Assembly: GCA_005223185.1 (NCBI GenBank)
Contig: NJBN01000007.1
Location: 164,355 to 228,354, forward strand
Source of the DNA: a candidate division LCP-89 bacterium B3_LCP
Lineage (GTDB): Bacteria; Electryoneota; B3-LCP
Length of the DNA stretch: 64,000 nt
Direction of reading: 5' to 3'
This document shows positions 8,165 through 15,709 of this stretch, in pieces. Position numbers and translations under genes: made by a program. The notes beneath the pieces were generated by a model, which saw only the letters and a program-made list of their open reading frames with translations, searched no databases and had not been told where the DNA came from. The first letter of the stretch is position 1. Each line of letters begins with the position of its first letter.

Positions 8165-8219
8165 GCGCTTTTTCCAAAAAAATATTGAAATGCGGCGCTT
8201 TATCAGCTTATACACACTT

Positions 8220-8960
8220 CTATCCGCTTAGTTCCTTTTCTGCGGCTTGAAGTTCAGCGACCGTATTTATGCCTAAGGTCTCTCTGAAGTTTCCTTCAAA
8301 AGCAGCTATTATTTCGCCACTATCTGAAAGCAGACGAACGGCATCGGTCAAGTAATATTCTTTCTGGTCGTTATCGTCACTAAGTAAGGGTAATACTCGT
8401 CTTAAATGCTCTGCTTCAAAGACGTATATTCCACTGTTGATTTCGTTTATCTTGCGTATTTCATCGCTGGCGTCGCGTTCTTCGACTATGCCACTAAGGT
8501 GACCACCATTCTGGCGAATAATGCGCCCGTATCCGAAGGGTTCATCCATAGTGGCAGTCAAGACCGTTGCGGCAGCGCCCTCATCCCGGTGATGCTGCCA
8601 TAAACTCTTCAGAGTTCTAGTTTTGATCAGAGGCACGTCGCCGGACAAAATCATCACCGAACCGTCAAAATCTTCAAGTTGCGGCATGGCGCACCTTATC
8701 GCATGTCCCGTGCCTGCTTGAGGTTCCTGTATAACGAATTTAATCCCTATTCCGGTGAACTCCTTTATGACCTGTTCCTTCTTATGCCCGATTATGAGTA
8801 CTATAGGATCTGCCTTAAGTTCTCTGGCTGTATCCACCACATAGTGCGCCATCGCTCTGCCGCGCAACTTGTGCAGAACTTTGGGAAGGTCGGATTTCAT
8901 CCGCGTGCCCTTCCCCGCAGCCATTATCAACGTGGCAATTTTTCCTGAACTATCGTTCAT
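8220..8960 (-). CDS. GlmU-type N-acetylglucosamine-1-phosphate uridylyltransferase domain protein
   Basis: Nucleotidyltransferase making UDP-GlcNAc from UTP and GlcNAc-1-P. LIMAAGKGTRMKSDLPKVLH (12-31) is the UTP-binding loop; QEPQAGTGHAI, LSGDVPLI, IVEERDAS, EINSGIYVF and NDQKEYYLTDAV follow in the GlmU order. At 246 residues only the pyrophosphorylase domain is present; the left-handed beta-helix acetyltransferase half of GlmU (about 200 residues) is absent, and the gene ends cleanly after GINTVAELQAAEKEL. It overlaps panC by 4 bases. It could be a split GlmU or a related NTP transferase. Confidence 0.82.
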   Translation of the reverse strand: MNDSSGKIATLIMAAGKGTRMKSDLPKVLHKLRGRAMAHYVVDTARELKADPIVLIIGHKKEQVIKEFTGIGIKFVIQEPQAGTGHAIRCAMPQLEDFDGSVMILSGDVPLIKTRTLKSLWQHHRDEGAAATVLTATMDEPFGYGRIIRQNGGHLSGIVEERDASDEIRKINEINSGIYVFEAEHLRRVLPLLSDDNDQKEYYLTDAVRLLSDSGEIIAAFEGNFRETLGINTVAELQAAEKELSG

Positions 8961-9805
8961 TTGGGTTCTATAATAATATTATCTATCAGACGCGCTTTGC
9001 CCAACCATATAGCGCCTGCCAGCAGCGCCGGACGTTCGATTTTGTCTATCGGTTCCAGGGTTTGGGCATCCACAACTTCAATATAATCGATGCGTACTTC
9101 AGGTATCGTCAGAATCGCCTGCACCATTTCGTCACGCAGGCGGGCGGTGTGCAGTTCACCGAACTCGTAAAGCCTTCTGGCTCTCTGGAAAGCGTTAACC
9201 AGACATATTGCCCGCTTTCGTTCTTCAGGCTGCAAGTAACTGTTGCGTGAACTCATCGCCAGACCGTCTTCTTCTCTCACGGTGGGACAGATTAACACCT
9301 CAAGATCAAAATTCAAGTCTTCCACCATGCGGCGAATAATGATAGCCTGCTGATAATCTTTCTGTCCGAAAGCCACCACGTCACACTTGGTAATCAGAAA
9401 CAGCTTGGTAACTATGGTGGTCACGCCCTGAAAATGAGCAGGGCGGCTCCTGCCGCAGAGGATTTCTCCCAATTTATCCACCTGTATAAAAGTCAGGTAG
9501 TCCTCCGGATAGATCTCATCTGCTTTCGGAAAGAAAATAGCGTCCACACCCCTATCCTGCAACAGCGACTTATCCCGGTCGAAATTGCGGGGATACTTGT
9601 CCAGGTCTTCTCCGGGGCCGAACTGTTTGGGATTTATGAATATAGAGGTTATAATGAAATCACAATGCGCTTTTATATTATCGACAAGGGAGAGATGTCC
9701 TTCATGCAGAAACCCCATAGTGGGCACCAAACCAATTCGTTTGCCCGCCTGTTTTTCACGGCTAATGCAGTCTCTAAGGTCTGGGATAGTGCGGTATGTT
9801 TTCAT
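8957..9805 (-). CDS. panC: Pantothenate synthetase
   Basis: Condenses pantoate and beta-alanine with ATP to form pantothenate. It has 282 residues, the family length. PTMGFLHEGHLSLV (28-41) contains the HxGH pair His34/His37; SIFINPKQFGPGEDLDKYPR, FGQKDYQQ and MSSRNSYL complete the active site. The start ATG at 9805 lies within the end of panB (32-base overlap), indicating translational coupling. Together with panB it gives the committed steps to coenzyme A. Confidence 0.96.
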   Translation of the reverse strand: MKTYRTIPDLRDCISREKQAGKRIGLVPTMGFLHEGHLSLVDNIKAHCDFIITSIFINPKQFGPGEDLDKYPRNFDRDKSLLQDRGVDAIFFPKADEIYPEDYLTFIQVDKLGEILCGRSRPAHFQGVTTIVTKLFLITKCDVVAFGQKDYQQAIIIRRMVEDLNFDLEVLICPTVREEDGLAMSSRNSYLQPEERKRAICLVNAFQRARRLYEFGELHTARLRDEMVQAILTIPEVRIDYIEVVDAQTLEPIDKIERPALLAGAIWLGKARLIDNIIIEPK

Positions 9806-10619
9806 CTTCTTTGGTTTCGGTATAATAGCTCTCTTCAGCAGAAGGGAAATTCCCTTCCTTCACATCGGTAATAAACTCCTTCACCGCGCCGCGGACTTCC
9901 TCACCTAATTTTCGATACTGACGCACGAACTTCAGGCACATCTGTTCGTATAGACCCAGCATATCATAGTTTACCAACACCTGCCCGTCGCAATCAGGAC
10001 CGGAACCGATACCGATAGTGGGTATCTTCAGCGCCTGGCTGACCTTGGCGGCTAACTGCGCAGGGATCTTCTCCAGAACGATGGAAAACGCACCAGCCTC
10101 TTCTAAAGCTAAAGCATCTTCATAGAGTTGTGCTGCTTCTACTTTGCCCTTGGCACGAACGCCCCAGCCTCCGAATTTGTGGATGGATTGCGGCGTCAAA
10201 CCTAAATGCCCCATCACCGGAATGCCAGCATCGACCAACCTCTTCACCGTTTCGATGACGGGCTTGCCGCCTTCCAGTTTGACCGCTTCAGCGCTGGCTT
10301 CAGCTAAGAACATACCAGCATTTTCCAGTGTCTCTTCCGGCGTTATCTGAAAGGAGAGGAAAGGCATGTCAGCTACCAGTAGAGCCCGTTCGATGCCTTT
10401 GGAGACGCAACTGACGTGGTAGAGCATCTGGTCCATGGTGGCTGATAAAGTGGTAGAGTCACCAGCCATGACCATAGCTGCAGAATCACCCACTAAAATA
10501 ACGTCAATGCCCGCACGATCCTGAAGCTGGGCGAAGGTCGCGTCATAAGCGGTTAAAACCGCGATTCTTTCAGCGCGCTTCTTCATTTCAAGTAAAGAAG
10601 CGGTGGTAATCTTTTTCAT
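9774..10619 (-). CDS. panB: 3-methyl-2-oxobutanoate hydroxymethyltransferase
   Basis: Adds a hydroxymethyl group from methylene-THF to alpha-ketoisovalerate, the first step of pantothenate synthesis. Start ATG at 10619, behind AGAGG 8 bases upstream, gives MKKITTASLLEMK; the frame is open 11 codons further but without a ribosome site. Recognisable motifs: VLTAYDATFAQL, LVGDSAAMVMAG with metal-binding Asp, VMGHLGLTPQS, and IPTIGIGSGPDCDGQVLV. The C-terminus runs on about 15 residues past the usual end, over the start of panC. Confidence 0.95.
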   Translation of the reverse strand: MKKITTASLLEMKKRAERIAVLTAYDATFAQLQDRAGIDVILVGDSAAMVMAGDSTTLSATMDQMLYHVSCVSKGIERALLVADMPFLSFQITPEETLENAGMFLAEASAEAVKLEGGKPVIETVKRLVDAGIPVMGHLGLTPQSIHKFGGWGVRAKGKVEAAQLYEDALALEEAGAFSIVLEKIPAQLAAKVSQALKIPTIGIGSGPDCDGQVLVNYDMLGLYEQMCLKFVRQYRKLGEEVRGAVKEFITDVKEGNFPSAEESYYTETKEDENIPHYPRP

Positions 10620-10670
10620 GGGATAAACCTCTAAAGTTTCAGGGATTCCCAAATGAGTTGCACTGAGTGT

Positions 10671-11768
10671 TTAAAGGGGAAGAACTTCCCTTATTCTCCC
10701 ACCCCCGATTAACCTCTCATCGTTGAAATAAAAGACGGCAGATTGTCCCGGCGTTATCGCTTCAACCGGTTCGGTGAATTCTACTTTCCAACGTTTATCT
10801 TCATTATCGCTATCCTTCAGTGGAGATATCACCGCCGGAAACGCTCCCGAACGGTATCGTATCTGCACGTCAGCTTCCACTTCCCCTGCGGGCACTGGTA
10901 TCAACCAGTTGACTTGATCCACATGGAAAGTTCTGGCGTAAAGTTTTTCCTTGGCTCCTATAACAACCCGGTTTGATTCGGGTTCTATGCGAATAACATA
11001 GCGTGGATCAGGAAAACCGCCTCCCAAACCCTTCCTCTGCCCCACCGTGTAGTGAGGAAATCCTGGATGTTCTCCCAATTTCTGCAGACCCTCATCACCT
11101 TCACAAACCAGTTCGCCACTGCCCAGATCAGCGAAGAATTGCGGTTTCTGTTCTTTTAGAAAATCCACATAGTGACCATCCGGAACAAAGCAGATTTCCT
11201 GGCTTTCAGGCGTTTCGGCTGATTTCAACTTCAACCGGGAAGCTACCTTTCGCACCTGCGTCTTGGAATAGGTACCTAACGGCAAAAGCGTATCAGCCAG
11301 ACGATCCCGGGGGATTCCCCATAAGGCATAAGATTGATCTTTATATCTGGAATTAGCCCTTAATAGTTTAAAACTACCGCTATCCTCTGCTATTCTGGCG
11401 TAATGCCCTGTGGCTATTTTATCGCACCCTAACATCTTCGCCTTATCGAATAGTTTACCCCATTTCAAATAGCTGTTGCAGCGAATACAGGGATTGGGCG
11501 TTCTGCCGCTTAAATATTCATCGATGAAATCTTCGACTATAAAATTAAAGAAATCTTCTGCGAAATCCAACGGATAATGTGGAATTCCCAGTAAATGACA
11601 GACCGATCTCGCTCGCCCAATAGCATCTATATTGCAGCAGCCTCTCTCTGAAGAAAATACATCAGGGATCAGCTCCTTGTCGAACAGCTTCATGGTCAAT
11701 CCGACGACGTCGTACCCCTGGTCTTTTAGAAGCGCGGCTGTGACTGAACTATCCACACCGCCACTCAT
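10671..11768 (-). CDS. mnmA: tRNA-specific 2-thiouridylase
   Basis: Thiolates U34 of tRNA-Lys/Glu/Gln using a persulfide relay. PP-loop SGGVDSS (2-8), catalytic Cys94 in NPCIRCN and Cys193 in EICFVPDG, TVGQRKGLGG and YVIRIEPESNRV are all present. The ATG at 11768 begins right at the P-loop; homologues usually start a few residues earlier (MKVAVAMSGG). The frame does encode KVAVA upstream but preceded by CTG (11786), not ATG, so translation may begin at that CTG. The cysteine desulfurase two genes upstream could supply sulfur. Confidence 0.94.
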   Translation of the reverse strand: MSGGVDSSVTAALLKDQGYDVVGLTMKLFDKELIPDVFSSERGCCNIDAIGRARSVCHLLGIPHYPLDFAEDFFNFIVEDFIDEYLSGRTPNPCIRCNSYLKWGKLFDKAKMLGCDKIATGHYARIAEDSGSFKLLRANSRYKDQSYALWGIPRDRLADTLLPLGTYSKTQVRKVASRLKLKSAETPESQEICFVPDGHYVDFLKEQKPQFFADLGSGELVCEGDEGLQKLGEHPGFPHYTVGQRKGLGGGFPDPRYVIRIEPESNRVVIGAKEKLYARTFHVDQVNWLIPVPAGEVEADVQIRYRSGAFPAVISPLKDSDNEDKRWKVEFTEPVEAITPGQSAVFYFNDERLIGGGRIREVLPL

Positions 11769-11818
11769 GGCAACGGCAACTTTCAGGCAGCGATTGCCGC
11801 TTTTAGACAGATCACTTT

Positions 11819-12808
11819 TCAGAGTAACCCCACAGCACGAAATTCTTCATACGTAATAGCTATAATCTGATCGATCAAATCTTCTGTATCAGGCATAATA
11901 TGCCAGGAATCAACCCATACCAACTTTTTCGGTTCCTTCGCCGAATCGTAAAGCGTCAGAGCGCTGAACCGGGGTATCATTTCATCCTTGGTTCCGTTGA
12001 TCTGCAGGTAAAATCTGGGCGAGATATGACTCACATAATCCACCGGCTCCAGAGGGCGAATCATCCATGTGGCTAAGACCGCCGCCGGAAAGGATAGCAG
12101 TCGTGAAGAAAGATGACCACTCCGCCGTAAATTCCAGTCAAACAGGGATCGTAAGTGACCTCCGCCCATCACCGAAATGACGGCTTGGGGACGGTCATCG
12201 ACCCCGCCGGTAAAGACCGAATAGAAGGCACCCAGGGAAACGCCGATTATGGTAATCTGCTCCTCGTCAACATAGTCCAGCGACTCCAAATAGTCTATGG
12301 CTAAACGTACTGCTTCAACAGTGTCATACAGACTCTTCTTTATTCGGGGAATGTTCCGGATAAAATCCAAAGCTTCGAAATGCAACGGTCCATCATAGGG
12401 GTAATCCAGGGACAGGAATACTCCCAACCTGGCAATTTCGGGTCGTTTGGCAATTATATGAATGGCGTCTCGCCCGGTATTGATACCCCCGATCAGTATA
12501 AATGCGGGGAGTAGCTCCTGTACATCCTGTGGTTTACATTCGAAAGCGTCAAAAGTGACGTCATAATCGAAATTACCTGATTTCCTGAAACCTTCTATCC
12601 GCAGAGATTTCATCTGGGATCCCCTCTCATGCCAGGAGGATTCCACATCAAATTGAATCTTTTGCGACCTTCTCTTTTCAAAGAACTCCACTGGATCGGG
12701 CTGCCTGGAATAGATGAAGAACCAGGAAAGCGCAATCATGACCAGCAAGGCTAAATGCCATAACCGCCTGTAACGTTTAGGAGGTGACCTTTTTTCAACA
12801 TCCGACAT
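11819..12808 (-). CDS. Membrane-anchored alpha/beta hydrolase
   Basis: One N-terminal membrane segment (about 17-33), then an alpha/beta-hydrolase fold of about 280 residues. The nucleophile elbow GVSLG (189-193, Ser191) sits in ITIIGVSLGAFYSVF. An early strand ends ILIGGINTGRD, a likely oxyanion region; the late Asp (NGTKDEMIP) and His (WVDSWHIMPD) are candidates for the rest of the triad. It is anchored with the hydrolase outside the cytoplasm or at the membrane face. Lies between mnmA and the cysteine desulfurase. Substrate unknown; an esterase or dienelactone-hydrolase-like role is possible. Confidence 0.72.
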   Translation of the reverse strand: MSDVEKRSPPKRYRRLWHLALLVMIALSWFFIYSRQPDPVEFFEKRRSQKIQFDVESSWHERGSQMKSLRIEGFRKSGNFDYDVTFDAFECKPQDVQELLPAFILIGGINTGRDAIHIIAKRPEIARLGVFLSLDYPYDGPLHFEALDFIRNIPRIKKSLYDTVEAVRLAIDYLESLDYVDEEQITIIGVSLGAFYSVFTGGVDDRPQAVISVMGGGHLRSLFDWNLRRSGHLSSRLLSFPAAVLATWMIRPLEPVDYVSHISPRFYLQINGTKDEMIPRFSALTLYDSAKEPKKLVWVDSWHIMPDTEDLIDQIIAITYEEFRAVGLL

Positions 12809-12831
12809 GCCGGATAGAAAAATGTTATTGG

Positions 12832-13992
12832 TTACATATCAAATGACATCTGACGAAGCTTGGTTACCAGTTCGGGCACAACTTCTAAAAGGTAACCGAC
12901 TGCCTCGTCATCGTTCTCTCTGCCCATGGAAAATCTGATGGAAGACTGCGCAATTTCCGGGGTTATCCCCATAGATAATAGAACGTGAGAAGCGGTTGTT
13001 TTTCCAGAACTGCAGGCGGATCCGGTGGAAGCAGCGATACCTTTTAAATCCAGCGACAGAAGCAGAGCTTCGCCTTCAACTCCCGCGAAAGAAATGCTGT
13101 TCAATCCCGGCAGTCGCTTTTCAGGATGACCGTTTAAGTGTATGTCTGCAAGCTTGTCGGACAGACCGTTCCATAAACGGTCTCGCAACTTTGTCAACCG
13201 ACTGGATTCGTCTGCTATTTTTTCCTGACAGATTTTAGCTGCCTGTGCCAAACCCACAGCACCTGGGAGATTTTCAGTTCCCGTTCTAACATCCCTCTCC
13301 TGATGTCCGCCGAAAGTGCGAGGTGTGACGTCTACACCCTTGCGCAGATAGAGTGCTCCACAACCTTTGGGACCGTAGATCTTATGGCTGGAAATGGAGA
13401 GCAGATCTGCATTGATCTTCTCCACATCAACCTCGATTTTACCGAAGGACTGAACGGCGTCAGTGTGAAACAAGATATTCTTTTGCTGAGCTATCTTGCC
13501 TATCTCTTCAACCGGATTGATAGTTCCAATTTCATTGTTCACGTGCATGATGGATATTAGAACGGTATCCGGGGTGATGGCGTCTGCAACTTCTTCAGGT
13601 TGAATCATCCCGTAGCGATCCGGTGATACATAAGATACTTTGAATCCATGCTCTTCCAGGTAATGCGCTGCATCCAGGACGGCGTGGTGCTCTATCTTGC
13701 TGGTAATTATGTGATCGCCGCGCTTGCGGTTGGCTTCCATAACGCCAATCAAGGCGATATTGTCAGCTTCGGTGCCTCCGGAAGTGAAGAATACCTCAGC
13801 AGGATTAGCATTCAACGTACCCGCTATGATTTCGCGCGCATCTTCTAAAAGTACTCGAGCATCTCGACCGAAACTGTGCACTGATGAAGGGTTGCCAAAA
13901 TCCGTATTCATCGCTTTCACCATAGCTTCGCTGACTAAAGGGTCAACGCGCGTGGTGGCGCTATGATCGAAGTAAAACCGTGTCTCTTTCAT
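12832..13992 (-). CDS. Cysteine desulfurase (IscS/NifS family)
   Basis: PLP enzyme removing sulfur from cysteine as a persulfide for tRNA thiolation and Fe-S clusters. FDHSATTRVDPLV (8-20), HxxN region EHHAVLDA, Lys204 in SSHKIYGPKG as PLP Schiff base, and Cys327 in GSACSSGK as the persulfide carrier. 386 residues. It overlaps rdgB by 4 bases (ATGA) and is two genes from mnmA; no iscU or Rrf2 regulator is adjacent. iscS and nifS are both possible names, so no symbol is given. Confidence 0.92.
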   Translation of the reverse strand: MKETRFYFDHSATTRVDPLVSEAMVKAMNTDFGNPSSVHSFGRDARVLLEDAREIIAGTLNANPAEVFFTSGGTEADNIALIGVMEANRKRGDHIITSKIEHHAVLDAAHYLEEHGFKVSYVSPDRYGMIQPEEVADAITPDTVLISIMHVNNEIGTINPVEEIGKIAQQKNILFHTDAVQSFGKIEVDVEKINADLLSISSHKIYGPKGCGALYLRKGVDVTPRTFGGHQERDVRTGTENLPGAVGLAQAAKICQEKIADESSRLTKLRDRLWNGLSDKLADIHLNGHPEKRLPGLNSISFAGVEGEALLLSLDLKGIAASTGSACSSGKTTASHVLLSMGITPEIAQSSIRFSMGRENDDEAVGYLLEVVPELVTKLRQMSFDM

Positions 13993-14594
13993 TTAGAATC
14001 CGTGATGTGTATCTCTTTCCGCAGGTGATCGACCCAGGCATCAAGAGCAAGCCCTCTGTGCGATATGGCATTTTTCCTCTCGAGCTGCAATTCGGCAAAG
14101 GTTTTTCCTTCATCCGAAACGTAGAAAACAGGATCGTACCCGAAACCTGATTCACCGGCAGGGGTTTTACTGATAAATCCGTCAACCTTCCCTTCGAATG
14201 TATTCAACTGTCCATCCCTGATATAGGCTATCACACAACGAAACCGAGCGCCTCTCTGACCTTCAGGAACACCTTGCAGTTCCCTGATCAACTTGTCCAC
14301 ATTATCCTGATAGGTGGCATCAGGGCCGGCATAGCGAGCAGAATAGACTCCCGGTTGACCATTTAGAAAATCGACTTCAAGACCAGTATCATCCGCGATG
14401 GTGGGAACGCCGGTAAGTTGGTGAAGCGTTCGGGCTTTCTTGGAGGCATTTTCTTCCAGAGTATCGCCATCTTCAACAACTTCAGGCAGATCGGGGAAAT
14501 CATCGGGAGTCAGAATCTCGATATGCAGAGAGGACACCTTTTCTCTGATCTCTCTCTGTTTATCCCTGTTTCGTGATGCCAGTAGTATTTTCAT
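13989..14594 (-). CDS. rdgB: XTP/dITP diphosphatase (HAM1/RdgB)
   Basis: Hydrolyses non-canonical purine triphosphates (dITP, XTP) to monophosphates, protecting DNA. ILLASRNRDKQREI (3-16) is the substrate loop; LEENASKKARTL, TIADDTGLEVDFLNGQPGVYSARYAG and SGFGYDPVFY with a Phe-Gly-Tyr specificity motif follow, and NAISHRGLAL closes the domain. 201 residues, standard size. Coupled to the desulfurase gene by a 4-base overlap. Confidence 0.95.
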   Translation of the reverse strand: MKILLASRNRDKQREIREKVSSLHIEILTPDDFPDLPEVVEDGDTLEENASKKARTLHQLTGVPTIADDTGLEVDFLNGQPGVYSARYAGPDATYQDNVDKLIRELQGVPEGQRGARFRCVIAYIRDGQLNTFEGKVDGFISKTPAGESGFGYDPVFYVSDEGKTFAELQLERKNAISHRGLALDAWVDHLRKEIHITDSK

Positions 14595-14675
14595 GATTTG
14601 ATATTAAAAGGGCAACCGCTGCTAGAACCTTATGGTTGCCAATGTTGTACGAATACCCCGTTAATTATCTTTGTA

Positions 14676-14957
14676 TTATTCTGAATTACTGTAAACTTCT
14701 ACTCGGTCTATGATGCCCACAATTGCCGCATCGACAGGAGTCAACAGCGGTTCCGGAAAGCCCAGTGCAGCTTCTCTGGAAGTGACGTAGAAGACCACTT
14801 CATTCTGACCCGCACCGACAGTATCGACGGCAGTTAAAGGCTGCCCCATCTTCTCGCCTTTTTCATTCAAGGGCTGGATTATCTGCAGTTTGGAACCCTG
14901 CAGATGATCGTCCTTAACTGTCGCCCAGATGGTGCCTATGACCTTAGCGATGTTCAC
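14676..14957 (-). CDS. Bacterial microcompartment vertex protein (EutN/CcmL), copy 1
   Basis: 93 residues of the EutN/CcmL fold: NIAKVIGTIWATVKDDHLQG, the pore-side strand AVDTVGAGQNEVVFYVTS, then PVDAAIVGIIDRVEVYSN. Such proteins form the pentameric caps of microcompartment shells. The GTG start overlaps the TGA of the next copy upstream (14954). No hexameric shell (BMC-domain) gene or pathway enzyme is in the window. Copy 2 is about 40 percent alike, so the two may form mixed or alternative pentamers. Confidence 0.9.
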   Translation of the reverse strand: MNIAKVIGTIWATVKDDHLQGSKLQIIQPLNEKGEKMGQPLTAVDTVGAGQNEVVFYVTSREAALGFPEPLLTPVDAAIVGIIDRVEVYSNSE

Positions 14958-15253
14958 TTAAGCGCCTCTTCCCATTCTGATTCAGGAACTTCAACGTCCA
15001 GACGATCCACGATAGCCATGATGACGGCATCAACCGGTTTGTCCTTGGTCAGCCAGGTCAGGCGTCCCGATGAACCTTGTGCTATCAGGACGATTTCGCC
15101 AGCTCCAGCGCCTACGCTGTCCACTGCTACCAGAAAATTATTGAGTGGTCGATAGTCTAAATCGACAGCCCGTACTATCTGGAATTTCATCCCTTCCAGT
15201 TTTTCGTCTTTCTTCGTAGCCCAAATGGTTCCTACGACGCGGCCTAAAAGCAT
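14954..15253 (-). CDS. Bacterial microcompartment vertex protein (EutN/CcmL), copy 2
   Basis: 99 residues: MLLGRVVGTIWATKKDEKLEG, then AVDSVGAGAGEIVLIAQGSS, then PVDAVIMAIVDRLDVEV. The same fold and motif order as the copy at 14676, first of the two to be translated. Coupled by a 4-base overlap. It is a tandem pair without shell hexamers, downstream of a long repeat-rich gap and upstream of rdgB. Confidence 0.9.
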   Translation of the reverse strand: MLLGRVVGTIWATKKDEKLEGMKFQIVRAVDLDYRPLNNFLVAVDSVGAGAGEIVLIAQGSSGRLTWLTKDKPVDAVIMAIVDRLDVEVPESEWEEALK

Positions 15254-15709
15254 AGTATGCCTCAGGTTTGTATTTACTTATTGGATACTCTCACGTAATC
15301 GTTCTGTCGGATCATATCTCTTCAAGGAGTCAAGACCCAGCTGAACGGGAAATCCCCGAAGGGGATACACTATAGTAGCCGCAGGTGAAACCTGCGGAAG
15401 CATGAAATCACATTGTTTCTTACGATCCTGAAGGGATCGAATAGCAAACTGCACCTGGTTTGACCCTTTTAGGGTCAACTTTGGGTGTTCTGTCGGGTCT
15501 TGGCTCGCCATGTCTAAATAAGACCTGGTTAAGCTCACACGGGAATGAATTCCCGAGCTATTACATTTCTATCCCGCTTAAGCGGGATGTAAACTATTTG
15601 AAGCGTCCTACTTTAGTAGGACTGCATTGTACTAGTCCGGGAATTCATTCCCGGGCGGTGTAAGGCTATTTAGTCAAAAACCTTTTACGCAGAAAATATG
15701 AACCCCACA
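15254..15709. repeat. Gene-free stretch filled with short palindromes
   Basis: No convincing gene. Successive hairpins: ccccgaagggg (about 15355), ccgcaggtgaaacctgcgg (about 15379), gatcctgaagggatc (about 15424), gacccttttagggtc (about 15463), then gggaatgaattccc, cccgcttaagcggg, cctactttagtagg and gggaattcattccc (15541-15655). The first four, read on the minus strand, are the same boxes in the same order as at 63610-63735, so they form one composite repeat unit (family D). Confidence 0.75.

Noticed and set aside
8111-8215. 35-residue upstream extension of the 8110 gene
   Set aside because: The extension covers the TTGACT/TATTAT promoter; the signal peptide and ribosome site point to 8110.
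14676-15253. The EutN pair as evidence for a microcompartment operon in this window
   Set aside because: No hexameric shell proteins, aldehyde dehydrogenase or encapsulation-peptide enzymes are nearby.
15278-15538. Minus-strand frame of 86 codons in the palindrome cluster
   Set aside because: It consists of the family D repeat boxes translated by chance; the other copies of the boxes do not keep the frame.
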